Part shown: positions 7,892 to 16,753 of the stretch, one piece after another
Numbering within the stretch: the stretch's first letter is position 1
How the letters are laid out: each line of letters begins with the position of its first letter
Assembly (NCBI RefSeq): GCF_001275385.1
Contig: NZ_LGIW01000011.1
Span: 1-64,000 of the forward strand
Reading direction: 5' to 3'
DNA length: 64,000 nucleotides
Origin: Exiguobacterium sp. BMC-KP
Lineage (GTDB): Bacteria; Bacillota; Bacilli; Exiguobacteriales; Exiguobacteriaceae
Program-made: the position numbers and the translations under genes
The notes under the pieces: model-generated
Told to the model about the DNA's origin: nothing
What the model saw: only the letters and a program-made list of their open reading frames with translations
Database searches by the model: none

Positions 7892-9106
7892 ATGAACTTC
7901 GATAATACGATCGACCTACAACAAGAAATCAAGAAAAGCATCTCCTTGACGGACGGGACGCGAAAGCTGACAATCAAGGGCCAGACGAAGAGTTATCCGG
8001 TCTATCAGATACCGCTCGACCTCCTGCTCTATAACCGTCAGAACGGACGTATCATCAGTTCGATGAACCGATACGAGTCGGAAGGGAACGACATCCAGAC
8101 CCTCTCGAAGGAGGAGTACAACGACCTCGTCGAACAGTTCATCGTCGACTCGAACAGTTCTGCGTTGAACAAGACGAAACAGAACATCGCATTGTTCGGG
8201 CAACGTCTACCGGGCGTCGTCCTGAATGACGGGACGGTCGTCGACGGGAACCGTCGCTTCACGTGCCTGCGTCAATTGAAGCGGGAGGGGAAGACGTCGT
8301 TCTTCGACGCGGTCATCCTCGACCCTTCTGAAGGCCTCTCGGCCGTCGACATCAAGCGACTCGAGCTCAACCTGCAGCATGGGGAGGAGCGTCCGGTCGA
8401 CTACAACGCGATCGACAACCTGGTCGAGGTCTACAACGACATCGAGAAGAACAAATACTTCACCGTGAAGGAGTACGCGACGAACACGAACAAGACGGAG
8501 ACCGACGTCAAGAAGATGCTCAAGAAGGCGAACCTGATGGTCGACTTCCTCGTCTTCATCAACGCGGAAGGAAAGTATTATGTGGCGCGTGACCTCGACC
8601 TCGACGGCCCGCTCCAGGAGGTCATGCTCATCCTGAACAAGGAGAAGGACGAGGAGGAATATGAGCGCGTCAAGAGCGCGTTGTTCACTGCCATGACGCT
8701 CTCGAAGGAGGGCGATCTGACACGCCACATCCGTCGCATCGGGAAGGAAATCATCCAGGCAGGTAACCGTGAACAGTTCCTCGAGGAATATGAAGACATC
8801 GTCGAGGATGTCTACGACGCCTATCAGGGGGAGGCGAACGTGACCGTGAACACGGTCAAGAAAATCAACGAGACCCTCAAGGACGTTCGCGAGGAGGCAG
8901 GGGCCATCGTGAGCAATCGCGTCGACGAGACGGTCCTGACACGCGTCAAGATGAAGCCGATCGACTCGCTCAACACCGTCATCCGGACGCTCGACAATGT
9001 CGACGCGGACCAAATCGCCCGCATGGATGGAGTGTCGAAGAAGGAGTTCGCCCGCCTCGTCGAACAGATCCGGAAGGAACTCGAGGCCTATGAGTCACGA
9101 CTCTGA
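7892..9106 (+). CDS. ParB/Srx-fold protein of a helicase module
   Basis: 404 residues, with the start at ATG 7892 behind GGGAGG. Residues about 90-130 hold the ParB/sulfiredoxin-type motif: GVVLNDGTVVDGNRRFTCLR with DGNRR as the phosphate-binding turn. This fold occurs in DndB-like, DUF262 and ParB-type proteins that act as NTPases, nucleases or DNA sensors. The C-terminal 250 residues are helical and unassigned. It overlaps the next gene, a PLD-SNF2 helicase, by 17 bp; the two form one transcription unit with a terminator at 11715. A defence or modification-sensing function is inferred from the partner and the surrounding restriction genes. Confidence 0.75.
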   Translation: MNFDNTIDLQQEIKKSISLTDGTRKLTIKGQTKSYPVYQIPLDLLLYNRQNGRIISSMNRYESEGNDIQTLSKEEYNDLVEQFIVDSNSSALNKTKQNIALFGQRLPGVVLNDGTVVDGNRRFTCLRQLKREGKTSFFDAVILDPSEGLSAVDIKRLELNLQHGEERPVDYNAIDNLVEVYNDIEKNKYFTVKEYATNTNKTETDVKKMLKKANLMVDFLVFINAEGKYYVARDLDLDGPLQEVMLILNKEKDEEEYERVKSALFTAMTLSKEGDLTRHIRRIGKEIIQAGNREQFLEEYEDIVEDVYDAYQGEANVTVNTVKKINETLKDVREEAGAIVSNRVDETVLTRVKMKPIDSLNTVIRTLDNVDADQIARMDGVSKKEFARLVEQIRKELEAYESRL

Positions 9107-11660
9107 CTTCCGGGACCTGCCGCTGAAGCCGTCCTATTACACATCCGAGCATCAAATCGGCAAGGACTTCTACACGCCTGTCCTCGGACAGGCGGTCATC
9201 TATGACCGTGTCAGCGGCTACTTCAGCTCGAAGGCGTTGGCCTCCTATGCTCAGGGCGTCAAGGGGCTGATCCGCAACGGCGGTCGGATGCGACTCATCG
9301 TCTCGGAGGAGCTGAGCGAGGAGGACGTCCTGCTGATACGACAAGGCTATGCCCTGCGGGAGCAGACCGTCGACGCCCTGCTCGGGCGCCTCGACGAACG
9401 TCTCGACGACCAGGAGATGATGGACTATTGCAACCTCGCCCATCTGATCGCGAGCGGCGTCGTCGACATCCGCATCGGCTTCAAGTCGTCCGGCCTGTTC
9501 CACTCGAAGTTCGGCCTCGTCGAGGACATGTCCGGGAACGTCATCTACTTCACTGGCTCGAACAATGAGACGAGCGCCGCCATCCAGAACAACTTCGAGT
9601 CCTTCGACATCACGACGACATGGCTCTCCTCTTCCTTCGACGTCGAGAAAATCCATCGCGCGCGCCGCGAGTTTGATCTCCTATGGGCGGACCGGATGCG
9701 GGAGGAGAACATCTACGTCAAGCAAATCGAGGAACTCATCATCAAGAAGATACTGACATACGACAAGGGGACGATCATATTGGACAAGGAGATGCTGCGG
9801 GAGGACGCGATGATCCTCACGATCGACGACGGAAGATTCGTCATACACGATAACGTACAACCCGGAAAGCTGAAGGCGAACGAACTGACGATCGTCACGA
9901 AACTGAAGCCTTACTATTCAGGGGAGGGGTATCCCCACTTCCGTAAGGATTTGACATACGTCGAGATCCGGAAGGTCATCGAGCTCTTCGAGAAACTGGG
10001 ACGTCGGCGTGACTTCGAAGTCGTGGTGACGCGAGCGCTGGAGGAACATCTCGAGCGACAGACCTATCTCATCGAGGAGCGGTCGAACTATGCGACGCTA
10101 CTGAAGACGCAAGACGACCGGATCGAGGATAAATATGCCCGTTTCGCCTCGATCGTCGACCGAGAGCTCCACCGGGAGCTCCGTGACAAGCAGATGCGGT
10201 CCGCCTTCTACATGGCAGAGATGCATCGGGCGGCGAACTTCTCCGTTCCGGGGGCAGGGAAGACCTCGATGGTCTATGGGACGTTCGCGTACCTCTCGGC
10301 CCCGGAAGTCGACCGGGTCGACAAGGTCATCATGATCGGACCGAAGAACACCTTCCTCGCCTGGAAGGACGAGTATGCGGAGAACTTCGGTGCGAAGCGA
10401 GAGCTGCGTCTGCTCAACATCCACGACGCGGACGACCCGATCCGGCAACTCCGACTAGGGGGAGACTCGTTCGACCTGATTCTCGTCAACTACGAGTCGC
10501 TCGGACGATTCGAGGGCGTCCTCGGCGACGTCATCGACGGACGCACGATGCTCGTGTTCGACGAGGTCCATAAGATCAAGGGGATGGCGAGCAAGCGTGC
10601 CCAGGTCGCGAAGCGTCTCTCGACCCTGACGCCCTACAAATACGTCCTGACCGGTACGCCGATCCCGAACACCTACGAGGACGTCTATAACTTCCTGAAC
10701 ATCCTGTACGGCGAGGACTATAAGAGCTTCTTCAACTTCAAGCCGAGCGAACTGAAGAATCCTTCCGCGACCCGCGTAGAGGAGATCAACGCGAAGCTGT
10801 TGCCGTTCTTCTGGCGGACGACGAAGCACGAGCTGCAGGTACCGCCCGCGGAGCCGGACATCCAGTACCACGTGGAGGCGGATGAGTCCGAGCAGGCGAT
10901 CATCGACCTCGTCCATCGCAAGTACATGGGGAACCCGTTCAGCATGTACATCCGGCTACTGCAGGCATCGACCTGCCCCGAACTCTTGTTGCGGGCACTC
11001 GACTTCCAGGAGATGTATGGGGAGGAAGAGGCATCCGGGTTGCTCTTCGTGGGACAGGAGGACACCCCTCCCGTCACGCTCGACCGTTCGGAGGTCGAAT
11101 TGTTGCGCCGCGTGCCGACGACGCAGAAGTTCCGTGCCGGGGTGGAGCTCGTCTCCGACCTACATGACGAGGGCAAGACGGCCGTCGTCTGGTGCATGTT
11201 CGTCCACACGATTGACGCGTTCCGGACGGAGCTGCTCGCTAGAGGCATCAAGGTGGAGGCCATCTATGGTAGCACGCCACTCGAGGAGCGCGAACGAATC
11301 ATCAAGACGTTCCAGGCCGGGGATCTCGACGTCATCGTCACGAACCCGCACACGCTCGCCGAGTCGGTATCGCTGCACCATGTCTGTCATGACGCGGTCT
11401 ATCTGGAGTACTCGTTCAACCTGACGCACATGCTGCAGTCCCGGGACCGCATCCATCGTCTCGGACTCCCGCAAGGCCAATATACGCGTTATCACTACAT
11501 GATGATGCAGGGACAACCGGAGGGGCATGGGATGGTCGACGAGAAGATCTATGACCGTCTCAAGCTGAAGGAACAGCGCATGATCGACGCGATCGAGAAC
11601 GGTGAGCTCCGTCCGGATCCGACCGTCGACTATGACGAAATCGTCTCGCTGTTCGACTGA
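9090..11660 (+). CDS. PLD-nuclease/SNF2-family helicase fusion
   Basis: 856 residues. The start at ATG 9090 (GGAAGGAA upstream) lies within the previous gene. The N-terminal third carries a phospholipase D-type HKD half-site (HSKFGLVED, then GSNN). The rest is an SNF2/superfamily 2 helicase: motif I PGAGKTSM, motif II DEVHKIKG, motif III LTGTPIPNTYEDVYNFLN, and a C-terminal RecA lobe with SRDRIHRLG (motif VI). A dimer of HKD half-sites could cut DNA while the SNF2 motor translocates. The neighbours are a ParB-like protein upstream and methylase/HNH/Vsr genes 3 kb further on. DISARM also combines PLD, SNF2 and Dcm parts, but its DrmA and DrmB are absent. Confidence 0.85.
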   Translation: MSHDSDFRDLPLKPSYYTSEHQIGKDFYTPVLGQAVIYDRVSGYFSSKALASYAQGVKGLIRNGGRMRLIVSEELSEEDVLLIRQGYALREQTVDALLGRLDERLDDQEMMDYCNLAHLIASGVVDIRIGFKSSGLFHSKFGLVEDMSGNVIYFTGSNNETSAAIQNNFESFDITTTWLSSSFDVEKIHRARREFDLLWADRMREENIYVKQIEELIIKKILTYDKGTIILDKEMLREDAMILTIDDGRFVIHDNVQPGKLKANELTIVTKLKPYYSGEGYPHFRKDLTYVEIRKVIELFEKLGRRRDFEVVVTRALEEHLERQTYLIEERSNYATLLKTQDDRIEDKYARFASIVDRELHRELRDKQMRSAFYMAEMHRAANFSVPGAGKTSMVYGTFAYLSAPEVDRVDKVIMIGPKNTFLAWKDEYAENFGAKRELRLLNIHDADDPIRQLRLGGDSFDLILVNYESLGRFEGVLGDVIDGRTMLVFDEVHKIKGMASKRAQVAKRLSTLTPYKYVLTGTPIPNTYEDVYNFLNILYGEDYKSFFNFKPSELKNPSATRVEEINAKLLPFFWRTTKHELQVPPAEPDIQYHVEADESEQAIIDLVHRKYMGNPFSMYIRLLQASTCPELLLRALDFQEMYGEEEASGLLFVGQEDTPPVTLDRSEVELLRRVPTTQKFRAGVELVSDLHDEGKTAVVWCMFVHTIDAFRTELLARGIKVEAIYGSTPLEERERIIKTFQAGDLDVIVTNPHTLAESVSLHHVCHDAVYLEYSFNLTHMLQSRDRIHRLGLPQGQYTRYHYMMMQGQPEGHGMVDEKIYDRLKLKEQRMIDAIENGELRPDPTVDYDEIVSLFD

Positions 11661-11714
11661 GGCTCTCGATCATAAGGATGGTCCTTGATAAAATCAGGTA
11701 CCTGTAGGATTGGG

Positions 11715-11758
11715 GAGGTAGGGTTTCGCGACGAGTCACGGGATCCTACCTCTTCTTT
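11715..11758 (+). terminator. Terminator of the ParB-like/SNF2 unit
   Basis: GAGGTAGG pairs with CCTACCTC across a 22-base loop and is followed by TTCTTT. Confidence 0.6.
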
Positions 11759-11842
11759 GTGTTTCGGAGAGCGCTGTTTGTTTAGATATATCAAGAGGCC
11801 GATGAGCTCAGTATCATCGGTTTCTTCGGAAGGGGTAGGGAA

Positions 11843-12580
11843 ATGTCCTACATATCGTTGCTTTTCGCATTTCTATTCGCTACGACGCTCCATGAGCTCG
11901 GACATGTCATCGGAGCGAGAATCGCGGGGATTGAAGTCTCTACGTTCTCGATCGGGTTCGGTCCCGTCCTCTTCAGGACGTCGCGCCGTGGCGTCACCTA
12001 TCAAATCTGCATGATTCCTCTCGGGGGATATGTCATACCCTCGGGGTCCACGATCAACCGGACGAGACGCATCGTCTTCCTCGCGGCCGGATTGCTCACG
12101 AGCATCATCCTCGTCCCGGTCGGCTGTCTTTCTCTTCTTCGGGTGACTGATCCGGGCAGCTCGTTCGTATCTGGCTTGGACGGATTGGTCGCTCCTTGGC
12201 TGGAGAATCCCTTACGTTTCCTATATGACAGCCTATCCCTCTTGCTGGTGGATGGCCCCTCGACGTCCGCCTCGGTGATCGAGTCGCTTGCGGCGGCGAG
12301 CCTGTTCCTCGGCTTGGCGAACTGTCTTCCTCTTCTCATGCTCGATGGGGGACAGATTCTCTTCCTGCTTCTCGAGGGATGGTTCCCGTCAATCAGGAAG
12401 AACGAACAGGTCCTCTTCCTGATCAGCTATTGCATACTGGCGCTCCTCATCGCTGGTCCGCTGCTATTCGCCCTGGTCCAGGAAATCAGGACGACGTATC
12501 CCATCCTGTTGATAGGGTTCTTCGTTCTCTATCGCGTCATCAGATTGACTCCGGGCTTATCGTTCAGGGTGAAGAAATAA
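11843..12580 (+). CDS. M50/site-2-protease-like membrane metalloprotease
   Basis: 245 residues with several hydrophobic membrane segments. HELGH, near residue 18 in the first segment, is the HExxH zinc motif. LGGYV follows near 60, and NCLPLLMLDGG near 165 supplies the LDG motif that completes the M50 zinc site. No PDZ domain is present, so it is a minimal S2P-type intramembrane protease. The ribosome binding site GGAAGGGG precedes ATG 11843. It stands alone between terminators. It may process a membrane-bound regulator or take part in a defence or bacteriocin response, but no substrate is visible nearby. Confidence 0.8.
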   Translation: MSYISLLFAFLFATTLHELGHVIGARIAGIEVSTFSIGFGPVLFRTSRRGVTYQICMIPLGGYVIPSGSTINRTRRIVFLAAGLLTSIILVPVGCLSLLRVTDPGSSFVSGLDGLVAPWLENPLRFLYDSLSLLLVDGPSTSASVIESLAAASLFLGLANCLPLLMLDGGQILFLLLEGWFPSIRKNEQVLFLISYCILALLIAGPLLFALVQEIRTTYPILLIGFFVLYRVIRLTPGLSFRVKK

Positions 12581-12594
12581 GAAAACCTACATGA

Positions 12595-12633
12595 AGATAG
12601 GGTCGGACCTGGTCCGACCCTATCTCTTTTTTT
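12595..12633. terminator. Strong, probably bidirectional terminator
   Basis: A 15-bp perfect stem (AGATAGGGTCGGACC and its complement) followed by CTTTTTTT. It lies between the convergent M50 and HNH genes and could stop transcription from both sides. Confidence 0.85.
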
Positions 12634-12678
12634 CTTCCGTTCGAACCCTGGATGGATGTAAGGAGTCCTTTCGATTCG

Positions 12679-13791
12679 TCAATGCGCCTCGTCGAAGCGG
12701 AAGCGATGGTGACGCATGTAGTTTTCCCGGCCGGGCCAGTTCCTGATCGACATGTCTTCGCGTAGTCCCATGAGACGTCGGTTCTCCTCGCCTAGGTGTG
12801 GGGTGACCAGTAGACGCCCGTCCGATGCGAAGGAGATGAATCCCTTGTCGAAGAGGCCGTCATGCATCACGCAGAGGACGAGACCGTTGTCCGGGTCATC
12901 CTTCTGAGATGCGTCCGACAATGCCCAGGGGAGGATATGGCTCGCGACGAGCAACTCGCGCACGTCGAGCCCGCAGAGTTCACAGCATGCGTCCCGTCTC
13001 AATAGTGTCTCGCGGAAGCGGGACTGGGAGATGCGGTAGCGGGTCATCCGCATGCCCTCGTGGTTCCGGGTCCGTGGGTGCGAAATATCTTCAAGGGAGT
13101 CTGAAGCGAACAACGAGAATTGTGACATCCAAAGCTTCGTAAGGTTACGTCGGAACGTGCGCCAGGCGTCGGGCTCATGCTTTCCGTCTCCCACGCCGAG
13201 CTTCAGGTCGAACAGCCATTCCCCGTCCACGGGGATGGGGAGGACGGTGAAACGGGCGACCAGGTTCTCGTACGTGGCACCTGATGCCTTGTGATGGAAC
13301 GTCTTCCGATAGAGCGCCTCGTCGAGCGTCATGCCGTCGACATGGGGGAGGGCGAGTCCGACGTAGCGTACGTCGCGACCGACGCGCTCGAAGTAGAAGA
13401 ACGGTGCATGGTGGCCCTGTTCCAGCGCATAGGCTCGTCCGAAATGCTTCAGGAACGTCTCGTTCCCGCGTTGCTTCGTGTCACGGAAGTCCTTACCGGG
13501 CGTCTGGTTGTCACCGTAGTAGACGAGGATGTTGGTGGCCTCGTCATATTGGTTCTCCCACTCGGCCTGCTTGCCGGTGTCGAGGAGGACGATGAATGCC
13601 TCCTCGTTGACGAGAGACGGATTCCTCTCGACCATGGCGCGTCGGATGCCGCCCTGGTTCCCGAGCCCCTTCAATCCATCCCCGAAGCGGAAGAGGTTCT
13701 TCAGGGGCTCGGTCGCGAAATGGGAGGGGGAGTCGGTCCCTGCCGGATAGATTCTTCCTGGTATGAGGTCCTGCGGGGTGACCCGGCTCAA
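12679..13791 (-). CDS. HNH restriction-type endonuclease
   Basis: 370 residues. The HNH nuclease is C-terminal: CELCGL at about 265, LVASHILPW with the His pair region at about 277, and NGLVLCVMHDGLFDKGFISF at about 300, the form found in restriction HNH enzymes. The N-terminal 240 residues are probably the DNA-recognition part and were not assigned. The start is a TTG at 13791 that overlaps the upstream stop as TTGA, with GAGG as ribosome binding site, so it is coupled to the RHH/coiled-coil gene. Divergent to this pair lies a C5 methylase with Vsr. Together they could form a type II-like restriction-modification locus, or this may be a modification-dependent nuclease. Confidence 0.8.
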   Translation of the reverse strand: MSRVTPQDLIPGRIYPAGTDSPSHFATEPLKNLFRFGDGLKGLGNQGGIRRAMVERNPSLVNEEAFIVLLDTGKQAEWENQYDEATNILVYYGDNQTPGKDFRDTKQRGNETFLKHFGRAYALEQGHHAPFFYFERVGRDVRYVGLALPHVDGMTLDEALYRKTFHHKASGATYENLVARFTVLPIPVDGEWLFDLKLGVGDGKHEPDAWRTFRRNLTKLWMSQFSLFASDSLEDISHPRTRNHEGMRMTRYRISQSRFRETLLRRDACCELCGLDVRELLVASHILPWALSDASQKDDPDNGLVLCVMHDGLFDKGFISFASDGRLLVTPHLGEENRRLMGLREDMSIRNWPGRENYMRHHRFRFDEAH

Positions 13792-14561
13792 CGCTCGTCC
13801 CTCGTCTCATCCGGGCGTCGTCCGCGGTCCCTCAGGATGGCGAGCTCGATCTGTTCGGCGAGGGCTGCCTCCTGACGCTCCTTCTCGTGCTCGAGGAGCC
13901 GGACCCTCATCGACAGCTCGCGGTTCTCTTCCTCGAGACGTTCGACGTTCCGCGCCCGTGCCTTGTAGTCGTCCGTCACCGCGGTCAGGCTATGGAGTTG
14001 GTGTTGGAGGCGTTCCTTCTCCTCGTCGCCGCGACGGAGGCGTTCCTCGAGGGAGAAGATTTCCTTGCGCGATGCCTTGATCGCCTCGGCGTGTTCCTTC
14101 TCGAGCCGCGCGAGCGTCTCCTCCGCCTTCGTACGTCCCGCTTCCGCCTTTTCTGCCGCGAGGACGAGTCCGCGTTCCTGTTTGGCGAGCCGTTCGAGTG
14201 CGAGCCGTCCCTCCTCCTCGATGCGGGCGCGCTCCTCGATCACTTCTGCCTCGAGCCGTGAGACGGTCTCCTCATGACGCGTCTTGACGCCCGCGAGGTC
14301 CGTCGCCTGTCGCTTCAGTCGCAGGGAACGTTCCTCGAAGAGGTTGCCGACCTGACGTAGCAACAGGGAGAGTTGCTCGTCCTCCTCCGTCAACAGGGGG
14401 TCATGCGAGCGATTCTCGCTCAACGTGACGAACTCCTCGAATAGTTGGTTCGTCGTCACCTGACGTTCCCGTACCAGCTCGCCGATCCGGCGCGTGACCT
14501 CCTCCGACAGGCGGAAGGACTTGTTCTTCATCTCGTTCGTATCAGTGTTCTGCGGTTCCAT
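13788..14561 (-). CDS. RHH plus coiled-coil DNA-binding protein
   Basis: 257 residues. The N-terminal 40 resemble a ribbon-helix-helix (KSFRLSEEVTRRIGELVRER). From about residue 85 to the end the sequence is a long Glu/Arg/Leu heptad coiled coil. The start at 14561 has GGAGAG 8 bases upstream; longer frames lack a site. It is coupled to the HNH nuclease downstream by a 4-base overlap. It may be a control protein for the divergent methylase promoter, a DNA-tethering subunit of the nuclease, or a KfrA-like plasmid protein, since KfrA also joins a DNA-binding head to a long coiled coil. Confidence 0.7.
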   Translation of the reverse strand: MEPQNTDTNEMKNKSFRLSEEVTRRIGELVRERQVTTNQLFEEFVTLSENRSHDPLLTEEDEQLSLLLRQVGNLFEERSLRLKRQATDLAGVKTRHEETVSRLEAEVIEERARIEEEGRLALERLAKQERGLVLAAEKAEAGRTKAEETLARLEKEHAEAIKASRKEIFSLEERLRRGDEEKERLQHQLHSLTAVTDDYKARARNVERLEEENRELSMRVRLLEHEKERQEAALAEQIELAILRDRGRRPDETRDER

Positions 14562-14602
14562 GGACATCTCTCCGTATGTATAGGTATTTTTGAATCTCAT
14601 GC

Positions 14603-14719
14603 CTCGATTATAGCACGCGTCGCATCGGCTGCCGAGCCGTCCCGCGCGGGGCACAGGGGACCGTCCGACGACCCGAAATTTCGATCTGTTCAAACGCATG
14701 GATATCTGCTATAATTGAG
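14603..14719. promoter_or_regulatory. Divergent promoters with matching extended -10 boxes
   Basis: TGCTATAATTGAG at 14707-14719 reads toward the methylase. TGCTATAATCGAG on the minus strand (14615-14603) reads toward the coiled-coil/HNH pair. Both contain the extended -10 TGnTATAAT and share 12 of 13 bases, so they form an inverted repeat 91 bp apart. No good -35 box is visible on either side. Shared control of modification and restriction genes is a reasonable inference. Confidence 0.6.
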
Positions 14720-14752
14720 AAACTGAAACAGAGCGAAAGGATGTTCGTATTT

Positions 14753-16021
14753 ATGGAAACAACAAAACGGCTCAACACCATCGAGCTATTCGCGGGGGTC
14801 GGTGGCTTCCGCGTCGGCCTCGAGAAGGCGAACGAGGACCTCTTCAAGGTCGTATGGGGGAACCAATGGGAGCCCTCGCGCAAGGCACAGGATGCCTTCG
14901 AGTGCTACGCGTCGAACTTCGACGAGGGGATCCACTCCAACGAGGACATCACGACCGTGACGGACGAGGCGTTCCGTAACCTGGACGCACAGATCGTGGT
15001 CGGCGGCTTCCCGTGCCAGGACTACTCGGTCGCGCGCAGCCTGTCGGGCGAGAAGGGGATACAGGGCAAGAAGGGCGTCCTCTTCTGGGAGATCAAGCGC
15101 ATCATCGAGGCGACGACGCCACGCTACGTCCTCCTCGAGAACGTCGACCGCCTGCTGAAGTCCCCGGCGAAACAACGAGGACGTGACTTCGCGGTCATGC
15201 TGGCGACGTTCCGTGACCTCGGATACAAGGTCGAATGGCGTGTCCTCAACGCCGCGGAATATGGCATGGCGCAACGTCGCAGACGCGTGTTCATCTTCGC
15301 GACGCGCGACGACTCCGGGTTCTCCAAGGAACTCGAGTCCTATACGGCGGACGACATCCTGTTCGAGAAGGGCTTCTTCGCCCCGGTCTTCCCCGTCAAG
15401 CCGGAGGTCATCAAGAACCGGCGTCTCGAAGGGATGCTCCCGGACGACATCGTCGAGATCTCCGATACGTTCACGGCGAACTTCCACAACTCGGGCTACA
15501 TGCACGGGGGACGTTTCCACTCCATCCATACGGAGCCGGTCTTCGAGAAGCCGACCCCGCTGCGGGACATCCTGCAACCGGAGGAGACGGTGCCCGAGAA
15601 GTTCTACCTCAAGGACTCCGCGATTGAGAAGTTCAACTTCCTCCGGGGTGCGAAGAAAATCGAACGCACGTCGGCGGACGGTCACAAGTACATCTATGCC
15701 GAGGGAGGCATGTCGGAGATCGATGATCTCGACAAGCCAGGTCGAACGATGCTGACGAGCGAGGGGACGACGAACCGGAGCTCCCACGTGGTCGAGGTCG
15801 ATGGACGCCGTCGCTTCCTGACGCCGCTCGAGTGCGAGCGGCTGAACGGATTCCCGGACAACTGGACGAGCACGATGAGTGACCGCATGCGCTACTTCTG
15901 CATGGGGAACGCGTTGGTCGTAGGTCTCATCGAGCGGATGGGCTGGCGCATCGAGCAGATTGAAGACCGTCATCCGGTACCCGTGCCGGCCCAGGAATCG
16001 TTCTTCATCAATAACAACTGA
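14753..16021 (+). CDS. dcm: DNA C5-cytosine methyltransferase
   Basis: 422 residues with the ordered C5-methylase motifs: LFAGVGGFRVGLE (motif I, AdoMet binding) near residue 12, GGFPCQDYSVAR (motif IV, catalytic Cys) near 86, ENVDRL (VI) near 125, QRRRRVFIFA (VIII) near 175, and a C-terminal GNALVVGLIERM (X). The variable target-recognition region is about residues 200-330. ATG 14753 is preferred to an ATG at 14741, which overlaps the ribosome binding site AAAGG. A Vsr endonuclease follows, which usually repairs T:G mismatches made by deamination at the methylated site. The target sequence cannot be read from the sequence. Confidence 0.93.
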   Translation: METTKRLNTIELFAGVGGFRVGLEKANEDLFKVVWGNQWEPSRKAQDAFECYASNFDEGIHSNEDITTVTDEAFRNLDAQIVVGGFPCQDYSVARSLSGEKGIQGKKGVLFWEIKRIIEATTPRYVLLENVDRLLKSPAKQRGRDFAVMLATFRDLGYKVEWRVLNAAEYGMAQRRRRVFIFATRDDSGFSKELESYTADDILFEKGFFAPVFPVKPEVIKNRRLEGMLPDDIVEISDTFTANFHNSGYMHGGRFHSIHTEPVFEKPTPLRDILQPEETVPEKFYLKDSAIEKFNFLRGAKKIERTSADGHKYIYAEGGMSEIDDLDKPGRTMLTSEGTTNRSSHVVEVDGRRRFLTPLECERLNGFPDNWTSTMSDRMRYFCMGNALVVGLIERMGWRIEQIEDRHPVPVPAQESFFINNN

Positions 16022-16064
16022 CGTGTACGTGTCACGCATACGCACGACACGTCCGGCATATCCG

Positions 16065-16097
16065 AGGCACCTCCATGACATGTGGAGGTGCCTTTTC
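16065..16097 (+). terminator. Terminator after the methylase
   Basis: An 11-bp stem, AGGCACCTCCA and its complement, with a short loop and TTTT. The Vsr gene follows 65 bp later and may be read by leakage or from its own promoter. Confidence 0.75.
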
Positions 16098-16162
16098 TGG
16101 TTTCCCGACGTCCTCGGGGAGGGAAAGGTAGTGTAAAGGGATGATTAAAGGAGGCAGGGACG

Positions 16163-16636
16163 ATGGCGACCAAGAACAAGAACCTCAGCAAGGTAAAGGG
16201 GACGGACACGAAGATGGAGGTCAAGGTGCGGCATGCACTCTGGCATCGCGGCCTGCGTTATCGCAAGAACTATCGGCGCCTGCTCGGGACGCCGGACATC
16301 GCCTTCCCGGCGCAGCGACTCGTCGTGTTCCTCGACTCGTGCTTCTGGCATGGGTGCCCCGTCCACTATAAGGAACCGAAGAGCAACGTCGAGTTCTGGC
16401 GTAACAAAATCAGACGGAACCGTGAGCGGGACAAGGAGCAGACGGAACACTACCTCTGCCAGGGATGGACGGTCCTTCGCTACTGGGAGCATGAGGTGAG
16501 CGGTGATTTCGACCGGGTAATTGATGAAATCGATAGGACGTATCACGCCCTCCTTGGTACGGGGGCGGACGTCCAGCAGGCGAGACTCGAGACGTATTTA
16601 GAGGAAGAAGTTGATATAGAAGATCCTTGTGATTAA
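16163..16636 (+). CDS. vsr: Vsr-type very short patch repair endonuclease
   Basis: 157 residues. The family pattern is complete: NLSKVKGTDTKMEVKVR at the start, then YRKNYRRLLGTPDIAF with the catalytic Asp, VFLDSCFWHGCPVH as the Zn/His region, and WRNKIRRNRERD. Vsr nicks beside T:G mismatches that arise when 5-methylcytosine deaminates, protecting the sites of the neighbouring methylase. Ribosome binding site GGAGG lies 10 bases before ATG 16163. The GC-rich style ends with this gene; downstream DNA is sharply AT-rich. Confidence 0.9.
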   Translation: MATKNKNLSKVKGTDTKMEVKVRHALWHRGLRYRKNYRRLLGTPDIAFPAQRLVVFLDSCFWHGCPVHYKEPKSNVEFWRNKIRRNRERDKEQTEHYLCQGWTVLRYWEHEVSGDFDRVIDEIDRTYHALLGTGADVQQARLETYLEEEVDIEDPCD

Positions 16637-16753
16637 GGTGATATTTCTTTATTTACTAAAGTATTTAATTATTGGAAAAAGGAACCTCTCAATATAATTC
16701 GATAGCATTAAAATCTGAACTATGTTGAGAGGTTTTAATAAAACCGTTGTATT

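Noticed and set aside
11685-12014. 109-residue frame overlapping the M50 gene
   Set aside because: It overlaps the well-supported M50 protease in another frame and has no motif or ribosome binding site.
7892-16636. DISARM defence system
   Set aside because: PLD, SNF2 and C5-methylase parts are present, but no DrmA helicase or DrmB (DUF1998) gene is found and the parts lie in separate units.
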